Shown piece after piece: positions 8,392 through 16,125 of a stretch of DNA of 54,139 bases. This DNA is from an uncultured Clostridia bacterium (GTDB lineage: Bacteria; Bacillota; Clostridia; Christensenellales; Aristaeellaceae). The first letter of the stretch is position 1. Each line of letters starts with the position of its first letter. Below the pieces are notes generated by a model. It had not been told where the DNA came from. It did not search any database and worked only from the letters and a program-made list of their open reading frames with translations. The DNA lies in NCBI GenBank assembly GCA_934647165.1, contig CAKUFA010000014.1:1-54139 (forward strand), in the 5' to 3' direction. The translations under genes and the position numbers were made by a program.

Positions 8392-8413
8392 GCGCTGCAT
8401 CCATGTGCAGCGC
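8392..8413 (-). promoter_or_regulatory. Hairpin in the rpsF leader, candidate S6:S18 autoregulatory site
   Basis: GCGCTGCA and TGCAGCGC form a perfect 8-bp stem with a 6-base loop, between the promoter and the rpsF ribosome site. Leaders of this operon in other bacteria carry an S6:S18-binding element. I cannot match the known motif base by base, so the assignment rests on position. Confidence 0.4.
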
Positions 8414-8432
8414 AAGGATGTGCCAATTAGAG

Positions 8433-8461
8433 ATTATAACAGATTCCCTCTTGTTTTGCAA
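8433..8461 (-). promoter_or_regulatory. Promoter of rpsF-ssb-rpsR
   Basis: On the minus strand TTGCAA (8461-8456), a 17-bp spacer and a perfect TATAAT (8438-8433). About 60 bases of leader precede the rpsF start. Confidence 0.8.
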
Positions 8462-8499
8462 GCCTTTTCCATTGATTTTCTGCAAATTCACAGCTTTTT

Positions 8500-9525
8500 T
8501 TACAGCTTTTTCACCGCTGCAATCAGCTGATCCACATGCTCTTTCCTTGTCGCCCAGGATGTGCACAGCCGGATGGCCGTGTGCTGCTCATCCACCCTTT
8601 CCCAAATGCTGAAATCAAACTGTTCCTCCAGCGCTTCCAGCTGTTCATCCGTCAGGATGGGGAAAAGCTGATTGGTGGGCGAATCCACCAGCAGCGGAAT
8701 CTGCTTCTCCTTCAGGGTCGTGCGGATGCGCATGGCCTGCTCTACTGCTTCTTTGGCAATGGTAAAATAGCGGTCGTCCTCCATCAGTGTTTCAAACTGA
8801 ATGCCCAGCAGCCGGCCCTTGGCCAGCAGCGCGCCGTGTCGCTTCATCATGTAGCGGAAACGCGGCTGCAGCGCCGGGTTCACCAGCACCGCCGCTTCGC
8901 CAAACAGCGCGCCCACTTTCGTGCCGCCAATGGTAAATGCATCGCAGTTGGCGGCAATGTCCTCGCAGGTCAGATCGTTGACAGGGGATGTGAGCGCATA
9001 CCCCAGGCGCGCACCGTCAATGAACAGATACAGTCCCAGCTGCTGGCAGGTCTGATACAAATCGTGCAGCTGGGCACGGTTATACAGGGTTCCCAATTCC
9101 GTAGAGATGGAGATGTACACCATTCCGGGGCGCACGGTGTGCTCATCGTCCGCCTGCAATGCCATCGCCACGCTCAACTGGGCGGAAGTAATGCGTCCGT
9201 CCCGGGCATTCAGGGGAATCACCTTGTGCCCCATCGCTTCAATGGCGCCGGTCTCATGGGTGTTGATATGGCCGGTCGAAGCGCAAAGCACCCCTTCAAA
9301 AGGGCGCAGAGCCGAGGCAATGATCACCGTGTTCGCCTGCGTACCGCCCACCATAAAGTGCACGGCGGCCTTTTCGCAGTCAAAACGTTTGCGGATCATG
9401 TCAGCGGCATGGGCGCAATAGCTGTCCGTGCCGTAGCCGGGTGTCTGTTCAAGGTTGGTTGCCGCCAGGCGCTCCAGAATCAGCGGATGGCAGCCCTCCT
9501 GATAATCGCTGCAGAAAGAAATCAT
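8500..9525 (-). CDS. Low-specificity threonine aldolase / beta-eliminating lyase family, PLP-dependent
   Basis: The 341-residue product starts at MISFCSDYQEG, with an AAGGAG site 8 bases upstream. It is a fold-type I PLP enzyme of the aromatic amino acid beta-eliminating lyase / threonine aldolase family. Visible features are GGTQANTVI near residue 60, STGHINTHETGA near 83, FIDGARLGYA with the cofactor Asp at 170, and the Schiff-base Lys203 in FTIGGTKVGALFGE. Such enzymes cleave threonine or allo-threonine to glycine and acetaldehyde. It follows the 9561-10484 gene by 35 bases and probably shares its promoter. Substrate preference cannot be read from sequence. Confidence 0.88.
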   Translation of the reverse strand: MISFCSDYQEGCHPLILERLAATNLEQTPGYGTDSYCAHAADMIRKRFDCEKAAVHFMVGGTQANTVIIASALRPFEGVLCASTGHINTHETGAIEAMGHKVIPLNARDGRITSAQLSVAMALQADDEHTVRPGMVYISISTELGTLYNRAQLHDLYQTCQQLGLYLFIDGARLGYALTSPVNDLTCEDIAANCDAFTIGGTKVGALFGEAAVLVNPALQPRFRYMMKRHGALLAKGRLLGIQFETLMEDDRYFTIAKEAVEQAMRIRTTLKEKQIPLLVDSPTNQLFPILTDEQLEALEEQFDFSIWERVDEQHTAIRLCTSWATRKEHVDQLIAAVKKL

Positions 9526-9560
9526 GTCCGTCTCTCCTTCTTCCGTCCGTAGGTTTTCCG

Positions 9561-10484
9561 TCAATATTGTCCAACTGCCAGGATATCCGGAATGGCGCGG
9601 TCATTCACATCCACGCCGCCATTGTTGGCCAGCTGCACGCTTTCGCCCATAAACAGCATGGCCGCAGTGTTGCCGCCGTCCAGATTGATGGCGTCCGTGC
9701 AGCCTGTGTCAAGAAGCAGCTGGGCGCGCACGTCCAGCGTCGCGCCATCGGAATGGTTCTTGCGCCCCTCCACCAGCAGTCCCACATAGTGCCCCGGCTC
9801 AATGATGCCGATGCAGCTGCGGGGTTCCTTGTGGTTGTAGGCGTCCTTGTTCACATCCGCCTCTTCCCCGTCACGGATAAGGATGGGGCCAAAGGCCACC
9901 ACTGTTGTTGCTCCGCGATCTACATACTCCTTGGCGCTCATCTCCCACGCCTCGTTCACCTCTGCCTTGCCGGAGGGGAAAAAGCCCATCGTGGCAAGGT
10001 TCGGCACCGCGTCAATCAGCTTGGAATAGCTCTTTTTATAAAGCACCTTCCCGTCTCGCACAATATTGCCGGGATAACGGTCATTGGCCACGCGATAGGA
10101 GTAGAAATCGCCGCTCTGGGCATACACGGCGCGGGACGCGGCCGCCATATCCTGCGGCAGGCCGTTGGTACGCCCGGGGCGGTCGGTGTTCCAGGTCACG
10201 GTATACAGACTGGTGCCCTGGGCGCACACAATATCCGCCAGATAATAGGTGAGCAGCGGCTTTTGCGTCTGCGTGCGCGTGATTTCCACACGCACGGACT
10301 GATCCACATAATACCAGTATCCGCCTGCATGATCTTTGATGTAATACGGATCCAGTCCTTCCGGCAGGAAGCCATCGTCATTCGTCTCAGGGATTTCCGC
10401 AAGGGTGGAAACCGGAATAGGTTCCGCCGCGGCAGTGGACAGCGCCAGCGTGAAAAGAATGAGCAGCAGGAAAATGCGCTTCAT
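9561..10484 (-). CDS. Secreted phosphodiester glycosidase family protein (NAGPA domain)
   Basis: The 307-residue product has a signal peptide (MKRIFLLLILFTLALSTAAA) and a C-terminal NAGPA / DUF2233-type domain (PF09992). Motifs are RSCIGI, LDVRAQLLLDTGC and the hallmark NLDGGNTAAM. The family includes the human enzyme that uncovers mannose-6-phosphate; bacterial members act on phosphodiester-linked sugars or wall polymers. A paralog with the same NLDGG motif is at 51315-52253. The start follows AGGAGG and a good promoter. The frame ends just before the aldolase gene. Confidence 0.85.
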   Translation of the reverse strand: MKRIFLLLILFTLALSTAAAEPIPVSTLAEIPETNDDGFLPEGLDPYYIKDHAGGYWYYVDQSVRVEITRTQTQKPLLTYYLADIVCAQGTSLYTVTWNTDRPGRTNGLPQDMAAASRAVYAQSGDFYSYRVANDRYPGNIVRDGKVLYKKSYSKLIDAVPNLATMGFFPSGKAEVNEAWEMSAKEYVDRGATTVVAFGPILIRDGEEADVNKDAYNHKEPRSCIGIIEPGHYVGLLVEGRKNHSDGATLDVRAQLLLDTGCTDAINLDGGNTAAMLFMGESVQLANNGGVDVNDRAIPDILAVGQY

Positions 10485-10516
10485 GATGAACCTCCTCCAG
10501 AATGAATACGGAAAAC

Positions 10517-10545
10517 ATTATATCGGCTTTCCCATGTAGCGTCAA
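10517..10545 (-). promoter_or_regulatory. Promoter of the phosphodiester glycosidase-aldolase operon
   Basis: On the minus strand TTGACG (10545-10540), a 17-bp spacer and TATAAT (10522-10517), 33 bp before the ATG. Confidence 0.8.
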
Positions 10546-10627
10546 CCGGAAACGGTGATTTCCCCGTCCAAGGCAATCAGCAAATCCATGATTTTCCTGC
10601 TCTGCATGGCGTACATTCGCCTTTTTC

Positions 10628-10656
10628 TTGACAAAACAGCTGCGTCGTTTTATAAT
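10628..10656 (+). promoter_or_regulatory. Consensus promoter of the ABC-F gene
   Basis: TTGACA (10628-10633), a 17-bp spacer and TATAAT (10651-10656), a perfect sigma-A promoter. The expected start is near 10663, leaving about 220 bases of untranslated leader before the ABC-F ATG. Confidence 0.9.
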
Positions 10657-10662
10657 CGTCTT

Positions 10663-10817
10663 ACTTGATGAGAAAGGAGCCATGTAATAGCCATGCGGAA
10701 CTGACTTTTTTCGCTCGTTCTCTCCGCCGGAGGAGGGAGAAAACTGCCCCTGCATATTTTGCAGGCCTGTTTTTGTGGCGAAAAAAGGCGTGACGCATGG
10801 ACATGCGGCTCCTTTTT
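10663..10817 (+). promoter_or_regulatory. Transcription attenuator in the ABC-F leader
   Basis: A local hairpin CCTGCA/TGCAGG is followed by CCTGTTTTTG (10749-10776), a conventional terminator. A second, long-range terminator can form between AAAGGAGCC (10673-10681) and GGCTCCTTT (10807-10815), helped by CCATGCG (10691-10697) with CGCATGG (10794-10800), and it ends in TTTTT. Its 5' arm is a Shine-Dalgarno sequence next to two tiny ORFs (ATG-TAA at 10682 and a 3-codon ORF at 10693). A stalled ribosome there would free the 3' arm and allow read-through. This is the logic known for antibiotic-induced ABC-F genes such as vmlR. Confidence 0.6.
10668..10793 (+). CDS. Possible 41-codon leader ORF in the ABC-F attenuator
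   Basis: An ATG at 10668 opens a 41-codon frame (beginning MRKEPCNSHAELTFF) that crosses the whole leader. It stops at 10791-10793, immediately before the 3' arms of the terminator hairpins. It would start only about 5 bases after the predicted transcript start, so it would be nearly leaderless and lacks a Shine-Dalgarno. Translation to its stop would keep the long-range terminator open. It may equally be chance; conservation in relatives would decide. Confidence 0.3.
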   Translation: MRKEPCNSHAELTFFARSLRRRREKTAPAYFAGLFLWRKKA

Positions 10818-10884
10818 GTGTGCAGAAAACGGCGTTTTTCATGCTTTTCCGGCGGTTGATCCTCTTTGAAGGAGATGAATCGCC

Positions 10885-12360
10885 ATGCAATTTTCATGCA
10901 ATCACGTTTCTTTTACATACAATGGAAGCTATACGCCGGTATTTGAAGATCTCACGTTCCGTGCGGATACAACATGGCGTTTGGGGTTGACCGGGCGCAA
11001 TGGCCGGGGAAAAACCACGCTTCTGCGCCTGCTTTCTGGTGCTGAACAGCCGGATACCGGGCGAATCGACCTGCCCTGCGCACCGCGATATTTTCCCTAT
11101 CCCGTGACAGATGAACATTTACCAACCCGGCAGGCTATCTTGGATGCCGCGCCCACTGTGCAAGCCTGGCAGCTGGAGCGGGAATGTGCGCTTCTCGGGC
11201 TGCGGGAGGACGTGCTTGACCGGCCTTACTGCACCCTCAGCCACGGCGAGCAAACCAAGGCGCTGCTGGCAGCGCTGTTTGCCTGCGACGATGCGTATCC
11301 CCTCATTGACGAGCCGACGAATCACCTGGATTTGCAAGGTCGCGCGCAGGTGGCCGCCTATCTGAAGCGCAAGGACGGTTTTCTGCTGGTGAGCCACGAT
11401 CGGGCTTTCCTGAACGCATGCATCGACCATGTGCTGAGCCTGAACCGCAGCGATGTGTGGGTGATGCAGGGCACCTATGACACATGGGAGGCGCGGCTGC
11501 AACAGCAAACCAACCATGAGCAAAACCAAAACGATGTGCTGCAAAAAGAGATTCGCCGCATGACCGAAGCCGCGCGCCAAACGGCGCAGTGGAGCGAAAA
11601 GGTGGAAAGCACCAAAATTGGCCAGCATGCGTATGACCGGGGCGCCATCGGCGCACAGGCCGCCGCAATGATGAAGCGCACACGGGCCACCCAAAAGCGG
11701 CAGGAACGCGCCATGGAAGAAAAAAGTGCCCTGCTGCACAATGTGGAGCGCGTAGGCGAGCTGAAGCTGACCACGCTGCCCTTCCCCAAAGAAGTGCTGC
11801 TGACGCTGGAGGACGCCCAAGTGCGCTATGGCACGCAGGTGGTGGCGGAGCATATCAATCTCGTGCTGCGCCGGGGAGAACGCGTTGCGCTCACAGGTGG
11901 AAACGGCGCCGGCAAAAGCAGCGTACTCAAGGCACTGTGCGGACTGGGGCATGCGTTGGAGGGGCACGTGCAGGTGGCCGCAGGGCTTATCATTTCTTAT
12001 GTGCCGCAGGAAACAGACGTGCTGCTCGGCAGCATGCGAGCCTTTATCCGCCAAAGCGGCGTGGATGAAACTCTTTTCAAGGCCATTTTGCGCAACATGG
12101 ATTTCACCCGAGAGGTATTTGACCACAACCTGGAGGACATGAGCCAGGGACAGCGCAAAAAGCTGCTGCTGGCACGCAGCCTGTGCACTCCCGCACACCT
12201 GTATGTGTGGGATGAGCCGCTCAACTACATCGACGTATTCAGCAGAAAACAGCTTGAGGAGCTGATCCTGCGCTTTTCACCCACACTGCTGATGGTGGAG
12301 CATGATCGAGTGTTTCTGAACCGGGTGTGCACGCGGCAGGTACCCATCGGCAAGGGTTAA
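10885..12360 (+). CDS. Lsa-like ABC-F ribosomal protection ATPase
   Basis: The 491-residue protein has two ABC domains and no membrane segments. Domain 1 has Walker A GRNGRGKT (37-44), signature LSHGEQTK and Walker B LIDEPTNHLD. Domain 2 has GGNGAGKS, MSQGQRKK and VWDEPLNYID. The linker contains WSEKVESTKIG and RGAIGAQAAAMMKR, which resembles the Lsa/Vga group. The length fits Lsa-type proteins (about 490-500). Members bind the ribosomal E site and dislodge lincosamides, streptogramin A or pleuromutilins. The AAGGAG site is 10 bases from the ATG. Together with the attenuator this suggests antibiotic-induced expression. Which drugs it protects against cannot be read here. Confidence 0.88.
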   Translation: MQFSCNHVSFTYNGSYTPVFEDLTFRADTTWRLGLTGRNGRGKTTLLRLLSGAEQPDTGRIDLPCAPRYFPYPVTDEHLPTRQAILDAAPTVQAWQLERECALLGLREDVLDRPYCTLSHGEQTKALLAALFACDDAYPLIDEPTNHLDLQGRAQVAAYLKRKDGFLLVSHDRAFLNACIDHVLSLNRSDVWVMQGTYDTWEARLQQQTNHEQNQNDVLQKEIRRMTEAARQTAQWSEKVESTKIGQHAYDRGAIGAQAAAMMKRTRATQKRQERAMEEKSALLHNVERVGELKLTTLPFPKEVLLTLEDAQVRYGTQVVAEHINLVLRRGERVALTGGNGAGKSSVLKALCGLGHALEGHVQVAAGLIISYVPQETDVLLGSMRAFIRQSGVDETLFKAILRNMDFTREVFDHNLEDMSQGQRKKLLLARSLCTPAHLYVWDEPLNYIDVFSRKQLEELILRFSPTLLMVEHDRVFLNRVCTRQVPIGKG

Positions 12361-12363
12361 TGC

Positions 12364-12392
12364 TTGACATTGCCCGCTTTGCCCTGTATGCT
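12364..12392 (+). promoter_or_regulatory. Promoter of the first MATE gene
   Basis: TTGACA (12364-12369), a 17-bp spacer and TATGCT (12387-12392), directly after the ABC-F stop. The MATE gene therefore has its own promoter, although read-through from ABC-F is possible because no terminator separates them. Confidence 0.7.
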
Positions 12393-12425
12393 GTATACTT
12401 GATCATAGAAAGCGAGGCATAAAAC

Positions 12426-13814
12426 GTGAAGGCAATACCGATGTGGTGGAAGCAAAACCGGGAAATGCTGGCAGCCATTTTTGCCCTTGCATGGCCCGCC
12501 ATGCTGGAGCAGACGCTGCAAACCGTGGTGCAGTATGCCGACTCAGCCATGGTAGGCCAGATGGGCGCGGCAGCCTCAGCGGCAGTAGGGCTCACCAACC
12601 CGGTGAACTGGTTGGTGAACGCGCCGATGTTCGCCATGGGCGTCGGCTTTCTGGCCTGCATTTCCCGTTCTCTCGGCGCAAAGGATGAAAAAACCGCACG
12701 GATTGCCGCCGCACAATCCCTGTATGCCATTCTGCTGCTGGGCACGGTGCTGGGGGCGGCAACGCTGCTGGCGGCGCCCTATCTGCCGGGCTGGCTCAAC
12801 GCGGATGCGGAGATCTACGATGATTCCGCCCGCTATTTTGCCATTGTGTGCCTGCCCATGCTTTTTCGTGCATCATCCATCATCTGCGCTTCCTGCCTGC
12901 GCGCCGCGGGGGACACGCGCACGCCCATGCTGGTCAGCCTGATGATGAACGCCACGAATATTCTCCTGAATGCGCTGCTGATTTTCCCTTCCCGGGAAAT
13001 GACGCTGCTGGGTCGTGCCTATTTTATCCCTGGCGCCGGACTCGGTGTCACAGGGGCGGCCATCGCCACCGCCGTGTCCTATGTGGTCAGCGGCGTGATG
13101 ATGTTCCTGGCCCTGTGGCGCAGCAAGTCCATTTCGCCACGCGGGCAGCGCCTGCGCATCCACAAGGCCGTGATGGGGCAATGCGTGCGCATCGGTCTGC
13201 CGGTCATTTTCACGCGCATCGGCGTATGCCTGGGGCACGTGGTTTTTCTTTCGCAGGTGTCGGGGCTTGGCACGGTATCGCTGGCGGCGCACTCCCTGGC
13301 GCTGACGGCGGAGGAAGCGGTTTACCTGCCCGGCTACGGCATGCAGGCGGCCGCGTCCACCCTGGCCGGCAATGCTGTGGGCGAGAAGAATGAGCGCAAG
13401 CTGATGGCCGTGACCAGGCTGAGCACGATTGCCGCCGTGTCGCTGATGACTGTAACCGGCGCGCTGATGTTCGTTTTTGCTGAAGGGCTTTTGTCCATTT
13501 TTACCCCGGACGCAACGGTGATTGAGGCCGGCGCAAAGGTGATGCGCATTATCGCCTTGACCGAGCCTGTCTATGCCCTGGGCATCATCCTGGAAGGCAT
13601 GTTCAACGGCGTTGGCGACACACGCGCACCGTTTGTTATCAACATGGTCACCATGTGGGGCGTGCGCATCCTGTTCACGGCGCTGTGCGTGCAGGTGTTC
13701 CATCTGGGGCTGACAGCCGTGTGGTGCTGCATGGCAGCGGACAACGTGCTCCGGGCGTTTCTGCTGGGTCTCCGTTTCCTGCGAGGCCAGTGGCGAAGCG
13801 CGCTCCAGCTGTAA
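12426..13814 (+). CDS. MATE-family multidrug/Na+ antiporter
   Basis: The 462-residue protein has about twelve membrane segments in two similar halves, the normal MATE length and layout. The first half contains LAWPAMLEQTLQTVVQYAD and VGLTNPVNW; the second starts near GLPVIFTRIGV. GTG at 12426 follows GAGG at 8 bases; ATG at 12441 is an alternative five codons later. MATE proteins export cationic drugs or metabolites using Na+ or H+. Its place next to an Lsa-like ABC-F gene suggests a drug-tolerance pair, which is inference only. A second MATE gene of another subgroup is at 46776-48167. Confidence 0.92.
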   Translation: MKAIPMWWKQNREMLAAIFALAWPAMLEQTLQTVVQYADSAMVGQMGAAASAAVGLTNPVNWLVNAPMFAMGVGFLACISRSLGAKDEKTARIAAAQSLYAILLLGTVLGAATLLAAPYLPGWLNADAEIYDDSARYFAIVCLPMLFRASSIICASCLRAAGDTRTPMLVSLMMNATNILLNALLIFPSREMTLLGRAYFIPGAGLGVTGAAIATAVSYVVSGVMMFLALWRSKSISPRGQRLRIHKAVMGQCVRIGLPVIFTRIGVCLGHVVFLSQVSGLGTVSLAAHSLALTAEEAVYLPGYGMQAAASTLAGNAVGEKNERKLMAVTRLSTIAAVSLMTVTGALMFVFAEGLLSIFTPDATVIEAGAKVMRIIALTEPVYALGIILEGMFNGVGDTRAPFVINMVTMWGVRILFTALCVQVFHLGLTAVWCCMAADNVLRAFLLGLRFLRGQWRSALQL

Positions 13815-13893
13815 ATTCCTTGCAGCCAGTGTCCAATATGGCAAAAAGCAAACCAGTTTCTTCATGCATTGTGAAAGAAACTGCACAATCCTC

Positions 13894-13922
13894 TTGCATT
13901 TTTCTTTTCAGCATAGTATACT
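13894..13922 (+). promoter_or_regulatory. Promoter of the HPr-like gene
   Basis: TTGCAT (13894-13899), a 17-bp spacer and TATACT (13917-13922), followed by an AAGGAGG site before the ATG at 13957. Confidence 0.8.
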
Positions 13923-13956
13923 GTATGCGTGCCAAATTCAAGGAGGTGCATAGGAA

Positions 13957-14184
13957 ATGAAACAGGTAAATATCAAGCTGAGTCTGGCGGAAAACGTCAA
14001 GACGTTCGTCAACATGGTCAACCGCTATCCTTACGACATGGATCTTCGCGCGGGCCGTCACGTGGTGGACGCAAAGTCCATCCTGGGCATCTTCAGCCTG
14101 GATCTGTCCAAGCCGATCACGCTGGAAGTGTATTCTGACGATTGCGATGATCTGATGGCCGACCTGAAGCCCTTCCTGGCGTAA
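13957..14184 (+). CDS. HPr-like protein lacking the phosphorylatable histidine
   Basis: The 75-residue product matches HPr along its length (HPr is about 85). GRHVVDAKSILGIFSLDL lines up with the HPr segment around regulatory Ser46 (KSIMGVMSL), giving Ser41 here. The segment that should carry catalytic His15 (GIHARPA) reads LAENVKTF, so the PTS phospho-relay residue is missing. It cannot act as a normal PTS phosphocarrier, but it could bind partners or be a Ser-phosphorylated regulator like Crh, which also lacks His15. It has its own promoter and terminator. Confidence 0.8.
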   Translation: MKQVNIKLSLAENVKTFVNMVNRYPYDMDLRAGRHVVDAKSILGIFSLDLSKPITLEVYSDDCDDLMADLKPFLA

Positions 14185-14254
14185 GCAGACAGAGCGGAGC
14201 GCCCTTTGCGGTGTTCCGGTACATTGCACGTCATCAAAGCTCTTTGGCGGTTTG

Positions 14255-14286
14255 AACCCCTCAAGCGGTATGTTTGAGGGGTTTTG
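14255..14286 (+). terminator. Intrinsic terminator of the HPr-like gene
   Basis: AACCCCTCAA pairs with TTGAGGGGTT, followed by TTG; the T-tract is short but the stem is perfect. Confidence 0.75.
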
Positions 14287-14316
14287 CTATAAGCATCGGC
14301 ATGGAGGTGAAATGCC

Positions 14317-15093
14317 ATGAAACGGCGCAGCGTGCCGGATTCGGAATACAAGCTGATTATTCTCTACGCGCTGTCCCGGCTTGGCCCGGTCAGCGGGACG
14401 CAGCTGCTCCAGTTTCTGGTGGAGCTGGATCTGATGAACTATTTCAGCATGCAGCTGAACCTGAGCGAGATGATTGAGCAGGGACAGGTGGAAGAGCAAA
14501 GCCACCCGTTGGGAACCCTGCTGGCACTGAGCGGTAAAGGCGCGTTCACCCTGTCGTCCTTCGACCACCGCATTCCTTCCAGCCAGCGGCAGTTGATTGA
14601 TGAAAAAGCGCCCGCATGGCATGAACGCTTCCGGATGGAGCAGCAAACGCTGGCCGAGTCCTTCTGCCTGAGCAACGGGCGGCGCTGTGTGCGCCTTCGC
14701 CTGCTGGAAGCGGACACGACGCTGCTGGATGTGATGCTGACGCTGGACAGCGCCGCCTTTATCCCCCATTTGCAGGATCGATGGCTGAAGATGGCGCAGG
14801 CTGCCTATGCCGTCATTTCCAACACGCTGGGCACGGGATTTAATTTGACGATTCCTCTCCCGCCGCTGCCGGAAAACGCTGCCTTGCAGCAAACAGGCAA
14901 CGGCGAGTGGATGCTTTCTCTGGCCGATGTGATCCCGCAGCCCTGCTTCACGCTGATGCTTTCCTTGCCGGACGAGCACCTGGCACTGCACTACGCAGCC
15001 TGCTGGCGAACGTGCTGCCACGCACTGCGCGCCCAGCTGCTGTCCATGCTGGAAAAAAGTGAAGCGAAGCGTGAGGAGGCACATGACATATGA
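14317..15093 (+). CDS. DUF4364 family protein
   Basis: The 258-residue soluble protein starts MKRRSVPDSEYKLIILYALS after a GGAGGTG site. The N-terminal 70 residues look like a winged-helix domain (LLQFLVELDLMNYFSMQ followed by MIEQGQVEE), and the whole resembles the clostridial family DUF4364 (PF14277). That family is common in Clostridia and is probably a DNA-binding regulator, with no proven function I know of. Its last four bases overlap the next gene (ATGA), so the two are translationally coupled. Confidence 0.75.
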   Translation: MKRRSVPDSEYKLIILYALSRLGPVSGTQLLQFLVELDLMNYFSMQLNLSEMIEQGQVEEQSHPLGTLLALSGKGAFTLSSFDHRIPSSQRQLIDEKAPAWHERFRMEQQTLAESFCLSNGRRCVRLRLLEADTTLLDVMLTLDSAAFIPHLQDRWLKMAQAAYAVISNTLGTGFNLTIPLPPLPENAALQQTGNGEWMLSLADVIPQPCFTLMLSLPDEHLALHYAACWRTCCHALRAQLLSMLEKSEAKREEAHDI

Positions 15094-16001
15094 GACGGTT
15101 GATTGACGCCCACGCCCATGTGGTGGAGCATCTGCACGGGTTTGCCCGCGGCGGCGAGCTGCGCGCCGTCGGTCATGGCCGCGCCCGCTGGGCGGACGGC
15201 AGCGAGTTTTTGATTTTCCCGGAAACGCTTGGCGAGAAAGACGTAACCTTTCAGCGCCTGCACGATTTTTTGACTGCCAAGGGTGTGGAAAAGGCAGTGC
15301 TGCTTCAGGGCAGCTTCTACGGCTTTCAGAATGAGTACACGCTGGAAGCGGCGCGGGCTTATCCGGAAATGTTTGTGCCAGCCTTCACCTTTGATCCCTT
15401 CGCAGGCAACTGGGAGAAAATTTTCGACCGCTTTTTTGTGCGTGAGGGCGTGCATTTGGTGAAGTTCGAGGTCTCTTCGGACGGGGGTATCATGAGCTAT
15501 CACGAGCCCTTTCGGCTGGATGGTACGCGTTTTCTGCCCATCGCGGAGGCCATTGCGCAAGGCGGCGGCACACTGGTGCTGGACATCGGCACCCAGCCCA
15601 ACGCCAGCTTTCAACCGGATGCGGTGGCCAACCTTGCCGTCCGCTTTCCGAAGATGCACATCATTGTGTGCCATCTAACCGCGCCGCGGCTTGGCGAAGA
15701 AGAAGGTCTCCGGCGCGCCCTCACCGCCATGAAGGCATGCAACATCTGGTTCGACCTTTCCGCCATACCGTGGAAAACCAAGCCGGAAACGTATCCCTAT
15801 CCCACGGCGCGCCGCTACGTTGCCATGGCCAAGGACATCGTCGGAGCATCCAAGCTCCTGTGGGGCAGCGATTTGCCTTCACCCCTGACGCGGGACAGTT
15901 ACGAGCACCTTTACGAATATCTGGACAACGGTGAGCTTTTCACCCTGGAAGAGCTCGAAGGCGTATACTGGCGCAACGCCATGGCGGCATACATGCTGTG
16001 A
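15090..16001 (+). CDS. Amidohydrolase-family (TIM-barrel) metal-dependent hydrolase
   Basis: The 303-residue protein begins MRRLIDAHAHV, with the HxH metal motif on strand 1 of an amidohydrolase-2 barrel (PF04909). Later features are LVKFEVSSDGG on the middle strands, HIIVCHLTAPRLGEEEG with another metal His, and WGSDLP carrying the catalytic Asp near 265. The family includes decarboxylases and lactonases; the substrate is unknown. It overlaps the DUF4364 gene by four bases and ends in a terminator. Confidence 0.85.
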   Translation: MRRLIDAHAHVVEHLHGFARGGELRAVGHGRARWADGSEFLIFPETLGEKDVTFQRLHDFLTAKGVEKAVLLQGSFYGFQNEYTLEAARAYPEMFVPAFTFDPFAGNWEKIFDRFFVREGVHLVKFEVSSDGGIMSYHEPFRLDGTRFLPIAEAIAQGGGTLVLDIGTQPNASFQPDAVANLAVRFPKMHIIVCHLTAPRLGEEEGLRRALTAMKACNIWFDLSAIPWKTKPETYPYPTARRYVAMAKDIVGASKLLWGSDLPSPLTRDSYEHLYEYLDNGELFTLEELEGVYWRNAMAAYML

Positions 16002-16006
16002 TTCCG

Positions 16007-16046
16007 GGTGGACAGGCCAAGAAACATCGGCCTGCCCGCCTTTTTT
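16007..16046 (+). terminator. Intrinsic terminator of the DUF4364-amidohydrolase operon
   Basis: GG(a)CAGGCC pairs with GGCCTG(c)CC, followed by GCC and TTTTTT. Confidence 0.85.
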
Positions 16047-16125
16047 ATAAAAATTTCTGCTTGCATTGACATTTTGCCACCTGCGTTGCGTCTTACAGGT
16101 GTCATGACAAGCAAAAGGAGGATGC

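Noticed and set aside
16066..16100. Self-recognised ECF promoter upstream of the sigma gene
   Set aside because: A TTGACA is present, but no convincing -10 and no AAC/CGT-type ECF signature could be seen.
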